64,000 nucleotides of DNA. It comes from Elusimicrobiales bacterium. Lineage in GTDB: Bacteria > Elusimicrobiota > Elusimicrobia > Elusimicrobiales > UBA9959. The position numbers and the translations under genes are program-made. Below the pieces are notes generated by a model, which saw only the letters and a list, made by a program, of their open reading frames with translations, ran no database searches and was not told where the DNA came from. The stretch lies in assembly GCA_028713125.1 (NCBI GenBank), contig JAQTOU010000003.1:62001-126000 (forward strand). Reading direction: 5' to 3'. This document shows positions 33,185-41,710 of this stretch, in pieces; positions within the stretch are counted from its first letter, which is position 1; each line of letters starts with the position of its first letter.

Positions 33185-36100
33185 GTGAAAAAAATAATAA
33201 ATTCTAAGGCGTTCCCGGTCGCCGCTATAGGCGCTTCGGCCGGGGGCCTCAAGGCTTTCTCGGACCTGCTGGGCGCATTGCCGCCGGAGCCGGGCATGGC
33301 TTTTGTGATAGTCCCTCACCTGGCTCCTCAATACAAAAGTCATTTAGCCGAGATCCTGGCGCGCAATACCAGGCTCCCGGTCAGCGAAGTCAAGAACGGG
33401 GACCTTGTCCTGCCGAACCGGATCTATATTCTTCCTCCCAACCGCTCGATGCTGATGAAGGGCGGGGCGCTGCATCTTTCTTCCTTCGGGCATAAAGCGG
33501 ACTGGCGCAGCCCTATAGACAGTTTTTTCCGCTCCCTGGCGGCAGACCAGGGGAAGAACGCGATCGGAGTTCTCCTGTCCGGTGAGGGCGAAGACGGAAC
33601 CGACGGCCTTAAGGCTATCAAAGAGAGCGGCGGAAAAACTTTCGCGCAGGACGAAAAAACCGCGTCGCATCTCAGTATGCCGCATACGGCCGTGGTTTCA
33701 GGCCACGTGGATTTTGTTCTTTCACCGGCGGAGATAGGCAGAAAACTCTGTTTACCGCGCGGCCAGGGGCGGTACCCGGAGGAGAGAGGGGTAAAGGGAA
33801 AGCCGACCGAAGAAGAATCCCTGGCCGGCATCCTGGAGCTTCTGCGCACCGCCAAGGGCGTGGAGTTCGACCTTTATAAACGCAACACTCTGCGCCGGCG
33901 CATCCAGAGGCGGATGACGCTGAAGGGCTTACGCGATCTGGGGAAATACTTCCATATTCTCAAGGGCGACTCTAAAGAAGTCGGGGAGCTCTACGCCGAT
34001 ATACTTATCTGCGTTACCTCTTTCTTCCGGGAGCCGGAATCTTTCAAGGCCCTGAAGCACACTATTTATCCGCGCCTCCTTAAGAACAGGGCCTCTGCCG
34101 CGCCTATCCGCATCTGGGTTCCGGGCTGCTCCACCGGAGAAGAAGCTTATTCCCACGCTATAAACCTGGTCGAGTTCCTCGGCCCGCGAGTTGCCCAGGT
34201 CCCTTTCCAGATCTTTGCTACAGACGTGAACCCGGCCGTCATCGACAAAGCGCGCGCGGGGCTTTACTCCAAAAAGATCAGGGCGAACGTTTCGCCGGAG
34301 AGGCTGCGGCGTTTCTTCACGGAGACTAAAGACGGTTACCGCATAGTCCCTGCGATACGCGAGCGGTGCATCTTCGCCGCAAAGAACCTGGTGCAGGATC
34401 CGCCATTCACGAATGTGGACCTGATCAGCTGCCGCAACCTCCTTATCTATCTCGGCGCGACGCTCCAGGAAAAAGCGATGCAGATCTTCCAATACGCGCT
34501 TAAGCCCGGAGGCATCCTGATGTTGGGCCATTCGGAGACTACCGGGGATTTCTTCGGCGGCTTCTCTATTCTGAAGGCTAAAAAAAACGTTTTCTGTGAA
34601 CGGACCTCGCCTTCCAAGATGCCTCTGGATTTCTCCCAGTCCGGCCGGTTCCTGGAGACGGAGTCGGCTTTCAAAAGTCCCGAACGAGAGGGGCCGGACA
34701 GGCCGACCCAGGATGCCCTGGACCTGCAGGGAGGCCTGGAGGGTGTGCTGCCAGCCCGCTATATACCCAATGGAGTCGTAGTGAACGGCGACCTGGAGAT
34801 ACTGCGTTTCCTCGGCAATACTTCTTCTTATCTCAGGCCGGCGCCCGGCAAACCCAGCATGAACCTCCGCCGCATGGTCCCGGGCGGGCTGCTGCTTGAG
34901 CTCCGGACTTCCATACACGTGGCAAAAAATTCAGCCTGCGCCGTACGTAAAGAAATTGAAATGATTCAGCCCGGCGCCGCACACAGGCGCGTCCAGCTGG
35001 AGGTCCTGCCGGTCAATTCCGCCAGCCTGAACCAGGAATATTTCTTGATACTGTTCGAGGAGATCGCCGCGGCGGAACCCGGCAAGCCGCGGGCCAGTGC
35101 GGTCCCCGGCGGAAAGGAAAGCCGCCGCGTCATCGAGCTCAAAGAGGACCTGGCCGTTTCAGGCGAGCACCTCAAAGCCATCATAGAAGAGCAGGAGTCG
35201 ACCAATGCGAGGCTTAAAGCCTCCAATGAAGAACTCCTTTCCGGGAATGAAGAGCTGCAGAGCGTGAACGAGGAATTTGAGACCGCAAAGGAAGAGCTGC
35301 AGTCCACGAACGAGGAACTTATAACTTCTACGGAGGAGCTCGGCGACGCCAACCAGGTGCTGAACCGCGCCAACAGCGATTTTTCCAACCTCCTGGCCAA
35401 TATCGACATCCCGATAGTTCTGCTGGATTCGGACCTTTCCATACGCCGCTTTACGCCGCCGGCGGAGAAAGCGCTCGACCTGTCCCAGGACAAGATAGGC
35501 CGGTCCATAGCGGAGATAAGGCTGCCGCTGCTAATTCCGGACCTGAAAAAAATGATCCTGAACGTGATCGGGAACGGCCATGTCCATAAACAGGAGATCC
35601 GGGATACCGAGGGCCGCTGGTATTACCTCATCATCCGGCCTTACCGGACAGATAAAAATAAGATAGAAAAAAGCAAAACCGATGGGGTCGTTCTCGCGCT
35701 GATAGATATCCAGGACAGGAAACTCGCTGAAAAAAATGTGCTCCGCTTGGCCACGGTGGTGCTTGACTCCAATGACTCCGTAATTATTGTCGACATGGAC
35801 GGCCGGATCACGGCTTGGAACAGGGGCGCCCAGAAGATGTACGGCTACACGGAAGCGGAAGCTCTGGGCATGAACATCAGCCGGCTAATTCCCAAAAAAT
35901 TGAAAATAAAAACGCGGGAGCTGGCCCGGGTATCGGCGGCGCCGATGGAGACCCAGCGCCTGGCCAAGGACGGCAGGATACTGGATGTGCAGCTTACGGT
36001 CACGGTGCTGCGGGACGAGGATGGCCGGCCGGTCGAGGTCGCTAAAACCGAACGGGATATCACCGGACAAAAGAGCGCCGAGCGGGAGAGGAAGCTCTCG

Positions 36101-37117
36101 GAGAAAAACGTGCTCCGCCTGGCGAACTCGGTGCTCGATTCCAACGACGCTGTCATAATCTGCGACCTGAAGGACCAGATCCTGGCCTGGAACAAAGGCG
36201 CGCAGAAGATGTACGGCTACACCGAAGCCGAAGCCCTGTCGATGAGCATCAAGCGGCTGATGCCTGAAAATAAACTTATAAAAGCCAAGGAGCTGGTGAA
36301 GGTTTCAGCTGCGCCGATAGAAACCCAGCGCCTGACCAGGGGCGGCCGGATCCTGGACGTGCTTCTTACTGTCACCGTGCTGCGCGACGAGAAGGGGCAA
36401 GCGGTCGAGGTTGCAACCACGGAGCGCGATATTACGGAGCAAAAGCGGGCCGACCGCGAACTCCGCGGGCTGCATTCCCGCTCTATTTCAGCCCAGGAAA
36501 CGGAGCGCAAGCGCCTTTCCCGGGAACTGCATGACGGAGTCGGGCAGATACTTTCCGGAGTAAAATTCAGGCTTGAATCACTGCCGGCCGAAATCTCATT
36601 GCAGGGGAAGGATGCGGAAAAAATAATCAAAGTGGGAGGGCTGCTGAGCCAGGCGATTTCAGAGATACGCCGGGTCTCCCAGAACCTTATGCCCTCTGAA
36701 CTGGTGGACCTTGGGCTTGAACCGGCCCTGCGCACGCTTTGCCGCGAGTTCAAAGAGCGGGCTGGCGTTCCTGTGACGCTGCAGGCCGGGAATGTCCCTA
36801 CGGATGTCGCGCCCGCGCTGGAACTGGCTCTTTTCCGCATAGCCCAGGAAGCGCTTAATAATATCGGAAAACATTCAAAGGCGAGCATGGCCGCGGTAAA
36901 GCTTTCCCGCAAAGGAAAAGAGCTTGTCTTGACCGTAAGCGACAACGGAATAGGTTTTACTCTCGGCGGCAAGCGCCAGCCGGCCGGGCGGGGCATAGGC
37001 CTCGGAAGCATGCGCGAGCGGTCGGAGCTGCTGGGGGGCTCCCTAGAACTAAATTCCAAACCGGGGGCCGGGACCACGCTGGTAGTCCGCGTACCGCTCT
37101 CAGGACCGAAAGGGTGA
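33185..37117 (+). CDS. CheB-CheR-PAS-histidine kinase fusion (NarX-type kinase core)
   Basis: About 1310 residues; in-frame GTG starts at 33143 and 33185 are possible. I prefer 33185 (GGGG eight bases upstream). Residue numbers here count from 33143. The order is CheB methylesterase (24-205; GASAGG with S32, VPHLAP, GEGEDGTDGLK), CheR methyltransferase (about 225-485; NTLRRRIQRRM, TSFFREPESF, WVPGCSTGEEAYS), a coiled coil (about 670-745), three PAS domains (about 750-1100), a HisKA_3 domain with SRELHDGVGQ (phospho-acceptor H1130), and a GHKL ATPase (SDNGIGF, GIGLGSMRER). The response regulator starts five bases later, so they form a two-component pair. The signal is unknown. Element A suggests autoregulation. 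Confidence 0.9.
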   Translation: MKKIINSKAFPVAAIGASAGGLKAFSDLLGALPPEPGMAFVIVPHLAPQYKSHLAEILARNTRLPVSEVKNGDLVLPNRIYILPPNRSMLMKGGALHLSSFGHKADWRSPIDSFFRSLAADQGKNAIGVLLSGEGEDGTDGLKAIKESGGKTFAQDEKTASHLSMPHTAVVSGHVDFVLSPAEIGRKLCLPRGQGRYPEERGVKGKPTEEESLAGILELLRTAKGVEFDLYKRNTLRRRIQRRMTLKGLRDLGKYFHILKGDSKEVGELYADILICVTSFFREPESFKALKHTIYPRLLKNRASAAPIRIWVPGCSTGEEAYSHAINLVEFLGPRVAQVPFQIFATDVNPAVIDKARAGLYSKKIRANVSPERLRRFFTETKDGYRIVPAIRERCIFAAKNLVQDPPFTNVDLISCRNLLIYLGATLQEKAMQIFQYALKPGGILMLGHSETTGDFFGGFSILKAKKNVFCERTSPSKMPLDFSQSGRFLETESAFKSPEREGPDRPTQDALDLQGGLEGVLPARYIPNGVVVNGDLEILRFLGNTSSYLRPAPGKPSMNLRRMVPGGLLLELRTSIHVAKNSACAVRKEIEMIQPGAAHRRVQLEVLPVNSASLNQEYFLILFEEIAAAEPGKPRASAVPGGKESRRVIELKEDLAVSGEHLKAIIEEQESTNARLKASNEELLSGNEELQSVNEEFETAKEELQSTNEELITSTEELGDANQVLNRANSDFSNLLANIDIPIVLLDSDLSIRRFTPPAEKALDLSQDKIGRSIAEIRLPLLIPDLKKMILNVIGNGHVHKQEIRDTEGRWYYLIIRPYRTDKNKIEKSKTDGVVLALIDIQDRKLAEKNVLRLATVVLDSNDSVIIVDMDGRITAWNRGAQKMYGYTEAEALGMNISRLIPKKLKIKTRELARVSAAPMETQRLAKDGRILDVQLTVTVLRDEDGRPVEVAKTERDITGQKSAERERKLSEKNVLRLANSVLDSNDAVIICDLKDQILAWNKGAQKMYGYTEAEALSMSIKRLMPENKLIKAKELVKVSAAPIETQRLTRGGRILDVLLTVTVLRDEKGQAVEVATTERDITEQKRADRELRGLHSRSISAQETERKRLSRELHDGVGQILSGVKFRLESLPAEISLQGKDAEKIIKVGGLLSQAISEIRRVSQNLMPSELVDLGLEPALRTLCREFKERAGVPVTLQAGNVPTDVAPALELALFRIAQEALNNIGKHSKASMAAVKLSRKGKELVLTVSDNGIGFTLGGKRQPAGRGIGLGSMRERSELLGGSLELNSKPGAGTTLVVRVPLSGPKG

Positions 37118-37121
37118 AAAT

Positions 37122-37805
37122 ATGAAAAAGAAAAGTCAGCCCAAGATAAAAGTATTTTTAGTGGACGACCATCCCGCCGTGCGCGAGGGCGTGCGGTCCT
37201 ACCTGACCAACCAGGGCTCGGTCCTGGTAGTGGGGGAAGCTTCCGACGCCAGGGAGGCCCTCAGCAAGGCAAAAAAACTGTCCCCTGAGGTTATAATTCT
37301 GGACGTGAACCTTCCTTCCCTTGACGGCGGCGAGCTCGCCCGGAAGCTGCGGCTGACGGTGCCGCGCGCCAAGATCATCGGTTTCAGCGTGCATGCCAGC
37401 CAGGAGTACGTGGTCCGCATGGCCCGCTGCGGCGCGCACGGCTACGTAATGAAGGACGCTCCCACGGCAAAACTGGTCGAGGCCATACAGCATGTTTATA
37501 AAGGCGGCCTCTATTTTCCTCCGGAGATGACAGACGCTATTCTGGCCCCGGAGTCCAAGTCCTCTTCCGAGGGCGAGGAGAACGCCGTGTTAACCACGCG
37601 CGAGAAGGAAGTTCTTACCCTCCTGGCCGAAGGCCTGGCTAATAAACAAGTGGCCCGCAAACTCGGCATAAGCGTGCGCACTGCCGAGACGCATCGCGAG
37701 CATCTCTCGCATAAACTGAATATCATGACCATAGCCGGACTTACGAAATACGCCATCCAGCACGGGATGACTTCGCTGGGGCTTCCGGTTCAGCCTAAAG
37801 TTTAA
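37122..37805 (+). CDS. NarL/FixJ-type response regulator (partner of the CheB/CheR kinase)
   Basis: 227 residues. The receiver domain (7-125) has VDDHP acidic pocket, phospho-acceptor Asp in IILDVNLPSLDGG, and Lys in YVMKD. The LuxR-type helix-turn-helix (about 155-215) reads LTTREKEVLTLLAEGLANKQVARKLGISVRTAETHREHLSHKL, complete and typical. It follows the kinase by four bases. As a DNA-binding regulator in the middle of the motif cluster it is a prime candidate to bind the bipartite element. NarL itself recognises TAC-rich heptamers, and the element has TAC triplets. Confidence 0.93.
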   Translation: MKKKSQPKIKVFLVDDHPAVREGVRSYLTNQGSVLVVGEASDAREALSKAKKLSPEVIILDVNLPSLDGGELARKLRLTVPRAKIIGFSVHASQEYVVRMARCGAHGYVMKDAPTAKLVEAIQHVYKGGLYFPPEMTDAILAPESKSSSEGEENAVLTTREKEVLTLLAEGLANKQVARKLGISVRTAETHREHLSHKLNIMTIAGLTKYAIQHGMTSLGLPVQPKV

Positions 37806-37811
37806 GTCTCT

Positions 37812-37877
37812 CCGTAGTATTACTGACCGCAGTGCGTAGAGTTACGCATGGGCGGCGGATGCCGCGCGCGGTATACT
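37812..37877 (+). promoter_or_regulatory. Bipartite promoter element, copy B (receiver-only regulator)
   Basis: Box 1 CCGTAGTATTACT at 37812, box 2 AGTTACGCATGG at 37840-37851 (offset 28), -10 TATACT at 37872-37877 (offset 60). An inverted repeat GCGGC-GGAT-GCCGC (37852-37865) fills the spacer. The gene starts 104 bases further on, leaving a leader of about 97 nt. Confidence 0.75.
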
Positions 37878-37980
37878 TTATATACAGGTTTATAAATTCA
37901 GGGCTTCCCGGACGCGCGCGCGGCGCATATCGCGGGGCCGTGGCGGTTTTGTTTTAGGTCTGTCCGTATGCAACTCAACA

Positions 37981-38517
37981 ATGAGCATTAAGGAAGAAAA
38001 ACAGGATAAGATCAGGGTTTTCCTGATAGACGATCACCCTATCGTTCGGGACGGGGTGCGCGCTTTCCTGACCAGCTGCGGCATAGATGTTGTGGGAGAG
38101 GCTTCGGACGCCCCTGAGGCGCTTCGCAAAGTTAAAAAAATAGCTCCGGACGTCATAGTGCTGGACGTGAACCTGCCTTCGATGGACGGCTGGGAAGTCG
38201 CCGAAGGCCTGCGCAGCGTGGTCCCGAAGTCCAGGATAATAGCTTTCAGCATACATTCCAGCGAAGAATATGTGGTGCGGATGGCCAAGAGCGGCGCGCG
38301 CGGCTATGTGATGAAGAGCCAGCCCACTTCGGAGCTGCTTGACGCGATCAGGGAAGTATTCAAAGGCGGCAGGTATTTCCCCGCGGGCATGAAAGAAGTT
38401 GTTCCGGCCAAGAAGCTAAAGTCCGCGATAAAAAGATCCGCCCGCAGAGCCGCCATCCGTAGACCTTCCTCCCGTCCCAAAGACGGCCGTTTTAAAAAAC
38501 CGTCACCGAAGAAATAA
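37981..38517 (+). CDS. Receiver-domain protein with a basic tail in place of the HTH
   Basis: 178 residues. Residues 8-127 are a NarL-type receiver very close to the neighbouring regulators (FLIDDHPIVRDGVRAFL, VIVLDVNLPSMDGWE, GYVMKSQPTSELLDAIREVFKGGRYFPAGM). After that the LuxR helix-turn-helix is missing. The last 45 residues are Lys/Arg-rich (KKLKSAIKRSARRAAIRR, ending FKKPSPKK). So this is a paralogue whose output domain was lost or replaced. It could compete for phosphate or dimerise with its paralogues; the basic tail could bind nucleic acid. Both are inference. Confidence 0.88.
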   Translation: MSIKEEKQDKIRVFLIDDHPIVRDGVRAFLTSCGIDVVGEASDAPEALRKVKKIAPDVIVLDVNLPSMDGWEVAEGLRSVVPKSRIIAFSIHSSEEYVVRMAKSGARGYVMKSQPTSELLDAIREVFKGGRYFPAGMKEVVPAKKLKSAIKRSARRAAIRRPSSRPKDGRFKKPSPKK

Positions 38518-38524
38518 GCCTCCT

Positions 38525-38591
38525 CCGTATTATCCCCGTCCTGCTGCGCGTATAATTCCGCATTGGCATGCGTGAGCGCATGCGGTATGCT
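38525..38591 (+). promoter_or_regulatory. Bipartite promoter element, copy C (OMP-regulator-kinase operon)
   Basis: Box 1 CCGTATTATCCCC at 38525, box 2 AATTCCGCATTG at 38554-38565 (offset 29), -10 TATGCT at 38586-38591 (offset 61). The inverted repeat GCATGCG-TGAG-CGCATGC (38566-38583) fills the spacer. Because transcription should start near 38598, the ATG at 38568 cannot be the start of the following gene. Confidence 0.72.
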
Positions 38592-38630
38592 CTATGTGAG
38601 ACCGCGATGCCAGCGGAAATAAATATATTT

Positions 38631-39215
38631 ATGACCATCCGCAAGATCTTTACTTTCTTTATGCTGCTGTCCGCCGGACTTTTCTCGGCCCTGCCGGCCG
38701 GCGCGCAAGACGAGGCTGAGGAAAGCCACGGGCCGCGGCCCGGCTTGTCTGTCGGCGGCCGCGCGGCTTATTCCCGTCCCAAGGGCGCCGATCACGGGGA
38801 CTTTGCCGAGGGCGCGCAGGTGCGTTATCATCTTACGCGCCGATGGGCTTTGGAGGGCTCGGTGGACTTGCGCCGGGAAAAGTTCTCCGGGACGAAAGTG
38901 AGCGTTGTCCCTATCCAGCTTTCAGTGCTGGTCTACCTTATGCCGCATGGCTACCGGTTCGCGCCCTATATCTTAGCCGGTGGCGGCTGGTATTACACCC
39001 AGGTCGACACACCGGCCGACAGCAGCGGGTTCCGTTTCGGGCCTCATGCCGGGGCGGGGGTAGAGTTCTTCAGGAACAGCGCCTGGTCTTTTGGCGGGTC
39101 TTACCGCTATCTCTGGACCCCGGATATACATTCGCAGGACGCGGCGCATCCATTGGGAAGGAATTTGAGGGATGAAGGCTTCATGCTTACGGCGGCGGTA
39201 AATTATTCATTTTAG
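38631..39215 (+). CDS. Outer-membrane beta-barrel protein (paralogue of the protein at 53779)
   Basis: 194 residues. Signal peptide MTIRKIFTFFMLLSAGLFSALPAGA, then an eight-strand-type barrel pattern: LSVGGRAAYSRPKGADHGDFAEGAQVRYHL, WALEGSVDLRREKF, VYLMPHGYRFAPYILAGGGWYY, and a C-terminal strand LTAAVNYSF ending in Phe. The protein at 53779 aligns along the whole length (GPRASYCTPKDADSG..., VLGGVGWYYTMVD, FALNFVF). I chose the ATG at 38631 at the signal peptide; upstream ATGs lie in or next to the promoter element. It heads an operon with a regulator, a lipoprotein and a kinase. Confidence 0.8.
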   Translation: MTIRKIFTFFMLLSAGLFSALPAGAQDEAEESHGPRPGLSVGGRAAYSRPKGADHGDFAEGAQVRYHLTRRWALEGSVDLRREKFSGTKVSVVPIQLSVLVYLMPHGYRFAPYILAGGGWYYTQVDTPADSSGFRFGPHAGAGVEFFRNSAWSFGGSYRYLWTPDIHSQDAAHPLGRNLRDEGFMLTAAVNYSF

Positions 39216-39233
39216 AAAAGCAGGGACATCAAA

Positions 39234-39893
39234 GTGACAGAAGATAAACAAAAAAAGATCAGGGTCTTCCTGGTGGACGACCATCCTATAGTGCGCGAAG
39301 GCGTACGCGCCTACCTTACCAGCCGCGCTATCTCGGTGGTGGGCGAGGCTTCAGATGCCAAGGAAACGCTCCGGAAAGTGAAGAAGCTGGCTCCTGACGT
39401 TATCGTCGTGGACGTGAATTTGCCGCTGATGGACGGAGGGGAACTCTCACGGCGCCTTCGCCGGCTGGTCCCGAAATCCAGGATCATAGCTTTCAGCATC
39501 CATTCCAGCGAGGAATACGTGGTGAAGATGGCGCGGTGCGGGGTGCGGGGCTATGTCGTGAAAGACCAGCCCACCTCGGAACTTCTTGACGCCATCAGGC
39601 AGGTGTCGCAGGGCGGGCTGCATTTTCCCGCGGGCATGACGGACGCAATTCTAGCCCCGGCCGCGAAAGCGGCCCAGGCCGAACCAGGCACTGTCCCTCT
39701 GACAGGGCGGGAGTTGGAAGTCGTTTCTCTGCTCGCCGAAGGCTTTTCGAACAAAGGCGTCGCGGCCAGGCTCGGCATAGGCGTGCGAACCGCCGAGACG
39801 CACCGGGAACATATCTCGCACAAGCTCCATATCCCGACCGTAGCCGGACTGACCAAGTACGCCATTCAGCACGGCCTGACCTCCCTAAAGTAA
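39234..39893 (+). CDS. NarL/FixJ-type response regulator
   Basis: 219 residues. Receiver domain 8-125 (FLVDDHPIVREGVRAYL, VIVVDVNLPLMDGGE, GYVVKDQ) and a LuxR helix-turn-helix about 150-210 (LTGRELEVVSLLAEGFSNKGVAARLGIGVRTAETHREHISHKL). The start is GTG at 39234. It is closely similar to the regulators at 37122 and 37981, so the three arose by local duplication. The operon (OMP 38631, this gene, lipoprotein 39909, kinase 40268) suggests the kinase is its partner. Confidence 0.93.
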   Translation: MTEDKQKKIRVFLVDDHPIVREGVRAYLTSRAISVVGEASDAKETLRKVKKLAPDVIVVDVNLPLMDGGELSRRLRRLVPKSRIIAFSIHSSEEYVVKMARCGVRGYVVKDQPTSELLDAIRQVSQGGLHFPAGMTDAILAPAAKAAQAEPGTVPLTGRELEVVSLLAEGFSNKGVAARLGIGVRTAETHREHISHKLHIPTVAGLTKYAIQHGLTSLK

Positions 39894-39908
39894 ACAGGGC
39901 TATTTTTT

Positions 39909-40271
39909 ATGTCCGTCCACCGCCTTAATAAATTTCTGTGCGCTTTTTTTTCCGCGGCGCTGTTTTGCGCCTGCGCCCATACTGCCCGGAAAATACCGGC
40001 GCCCGGGGCGCCGCCGGAGGCGCCGGTTAAAAAAGAGGCGGCGGTCAAAAAAGAGGCCGTTCTGAAGCTTTCCCCGGAGGACGCGAAGGAAGTGGAAAGC
40101 CTGTATTACAAGGCGGTCGGCGCCTACGGCAACAACGATATGGACGCGGCCCTTGGCTATATTAACGAGATCTCCACTCTGTACCCTTCCTATCCGCCGG
40201 CCGTGGAACTGCGGGACAAGATAAAAAGCGTTTCCGCAGCTGACAAACTCCCGCCGCCGCAAAAACCATGA
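39909..40271 (+). CDS. Small lipoprotein with a TPR-like helical pair
   Basis: 120 residues. N-terminal hydrophobic stretch with the lipobox LFCACAH, so probably a lipoprotein. A KKEAAVKKEA linker follows, then one helical-hairpin repeat (EVESLYYKAVGAYGNNDMDAALGYINEISTLYP) of TPR type and a Pro-rich end. The stop overlaps the ATG of the histidine kinase (ATGA). It may be the periplasmic sensor partner of the kinase, but that is inference from coupling. Confidence 0.75.
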   Translation: MSVHRLNKFLCAFFSAALFCACAHTARKIPAPGAPPEAPVKKEAAVKKEAVLKLSPEDAKEVESLYYKAVGAYGNNDMDAALGYINEISTLYPSYPPAVELRDKIKSVSAADKLPPPQKP

Positions 40272-41611
40272 AAACAGACAAGCTAAGGGAGACGGCCGTA
40301 AACGTCTCCATCGTTTTCTCCGCCCTCGTCTTCCTGCTCATACTCGGGGCGGCCAGGCTGATGCTCAATGACGCCAGGAAATCGGTCTTCGAGGATACCC
40401 GCCTCCGCGCCGAGATCTCCTCTAAAATGGCAGGCAAAGCCATGTTCCCGAAAGAGGACCTGTTCTCCCTGCACTTCCTTGTAAACAGCATCGCGCTGGA
40501 TAAGGCGATAAAATACGCAGTGGTGGCTGACCAGACGGGTAAAATACGCTCCCACTCCGACCCGGATAAGATCGGGGGGCAGGACGAAAGTCCGGAGGCG
40601 GCCGCGGCCAGGGCCTCGGCGGTGCCGCTGATGCAGTCTTTCAAGGGCCCGGGGGGGCTGGAATATTTTTATTTTTCGGAGCCGATAACGGTGGGCAAAA
40701 GGCGGCTTGGGACGCTCGCCGTGGCTATCAACAGCGAAACCATGAAATACCGCCTGGCCGCCACAAAGCATAAGCTGGTGATCATCTTCATCGCGGCTTT
40801 GGGCGCTATGGGCCTGCTCCTGGAGATAAGGTCGCTGCTGCGCCGGGAGCAAAGATCCTCCGCCGTAAAATCGGCCATGGTGCATACCGTCAGCCATGAA
40901 TTCAATAACGCGCTCACGGTGATCGACGCGGTTATTTTCCTGCTGCAGGAAACCGAGCCGGAGAAAAACGACCCGGCCCGGGGCGGCCTGTACAGGACGC
41001 TCGCCTACGAGCGGAAATCCCTGAAGAATTACGTAAAGAACATCCTGAGCGAGGCGAGGATGGAGGCCGGCAGGTTTAAGATAGAAAAGAAGCCGCTGGT
41101 CTTCTGCGACCTGGTGTCCGGCGCCGTCTCCGTCATGGAAGAACTGATGCGGAAGAAGAAAATTTCATTTACGCTGGATATGACGCAGGAGCCGCTGGTC
41201 GTGAACGCTGATTTCGAGGCGATGGCGCTGGTGCTCTCCAACCTTGTGGGCAACGCGGTGAAGTATACTCCGGAGAACGGCCGGATAGCGGTCAGGCTCG
41301 CGGCCGAAAAAGCCGGCCAGATAACTTTCCGCATAGAGAATTCCGGCCGGGGCATAACAGCGGCGGACCTGGAGAAGATCAAGACGGAATTTTTCAGGAC
41401 AGGCGAAGGCCAGGCCGCGGCCGAAGGGTTCGGGCTGGGGCTGAAGATCTGCAACGACATGCTGCTCCTGCACGGCAGTTCGCTGGAAATTAAAAGCGAG
41501 ATGGGAAAGAACGTCTGTTTCTGTTTCTCCCTGCCTGTCTCGGCGGAGAAGGCAAGCGGGGCCCTTCCTCCCGGGAAGGCCGGACCGAAAAGCCGGGAAC
41601 AGCTTCCGTAA
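40268..41611 (+). CDS. Sensor histidine kinase with periplasmic sensor domain
   Basis: 447 residues. Two transmembrane segments (about 10-32 and 160-180) flank a periplasmic domain with KYAVVADQTGKIRSHSDPDKIGGQD, a CHASE/PAS-like sensor. The dimerisation helix holds MVHTVSHEFNNALTV (phospho-acceptor H210). The GHKL ATPase has VLSNLVGNAVKYT (N box), RIENSGRGI (G1) and EGFGLGLKIC (G2). The N-terminal signal anchor is not cleaved. It is coupled to the lipoprotein gene and probably signals to the regulator at 39234. A new promoter element (D) follows its stop. Confidence 0.9.
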   Translation: MKTDKLRETAVNVSIVFSALVFLLILGAARLMLNDARKSVFEDTRLRAEISSKMAGKAMFPKEDLFSLHFLVNSIALDKAIKYAVVADQTGKIRSHSDPDKIGGQDESPEAAAARASAVPLMQSFKGPGGLEYFYFSEPITVGKRRLGTLAVAINSETMKYRLAATKHKLVIIFIAALGAMGLLLEIRSLLRREQRSSAVKSAMVHTVSHEFNNALTVIDAVIFLLQETEPEKNDPARGGLYRTLAYERKSLKNYVKNILSEARMEAGRFKIEKKPLVFCDLVSGAVSVMEELMRKKKISFTLDMTQEPLVVNADFEAMALVLSNLVGNAVKYTPENGRIAVRLAAEKAGQITFRIENSGRGITAADLEKIKTEFFRTGEGQAAAEGFGLGLKICNDMLLLHGSSLEIKSEMGKNVCFCFSLPVSAEKASGALPPGKAGPKSREQLP

Positions 41612-41672
41612 TACTACCTATCAGGACCAGCATTATCCCTAATAGCCGCCGTGGCGGCTACAGGGCTATACT
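41606..41672 (+). promoter_or_regulatory. Bipartite promoter element, copy D (BON-protein operon)
   Basis: Box 1 CCGTAATACTACCTA at 41606-41620 (it begins inside the stop region of the upstream kinase), box 2 TATCCCTAATAG at 41634-41645 (offset 28), -10 TATACT at 41667-41672 (offset 61). The spacer contains the inverted repeat AGCCGCC-GT-GGCGGCT (41644-41659). The leader is about 33 nt with AAGGAG before the ATG at 41711. Confidence 0.78.
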
Positions 41673-41710
41673 TATTATATAAGAGTAAAAAGCAGTTAAG
41701 GAGAACCATA

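Noticed and set aside
38568-38631. ATG at 38568 as the start of the barrel protein
   Set aside because: It lies between box 2 and the -10 of promoter element C, upstream of the predicted transcription start; the signal peptide begins at 38631.
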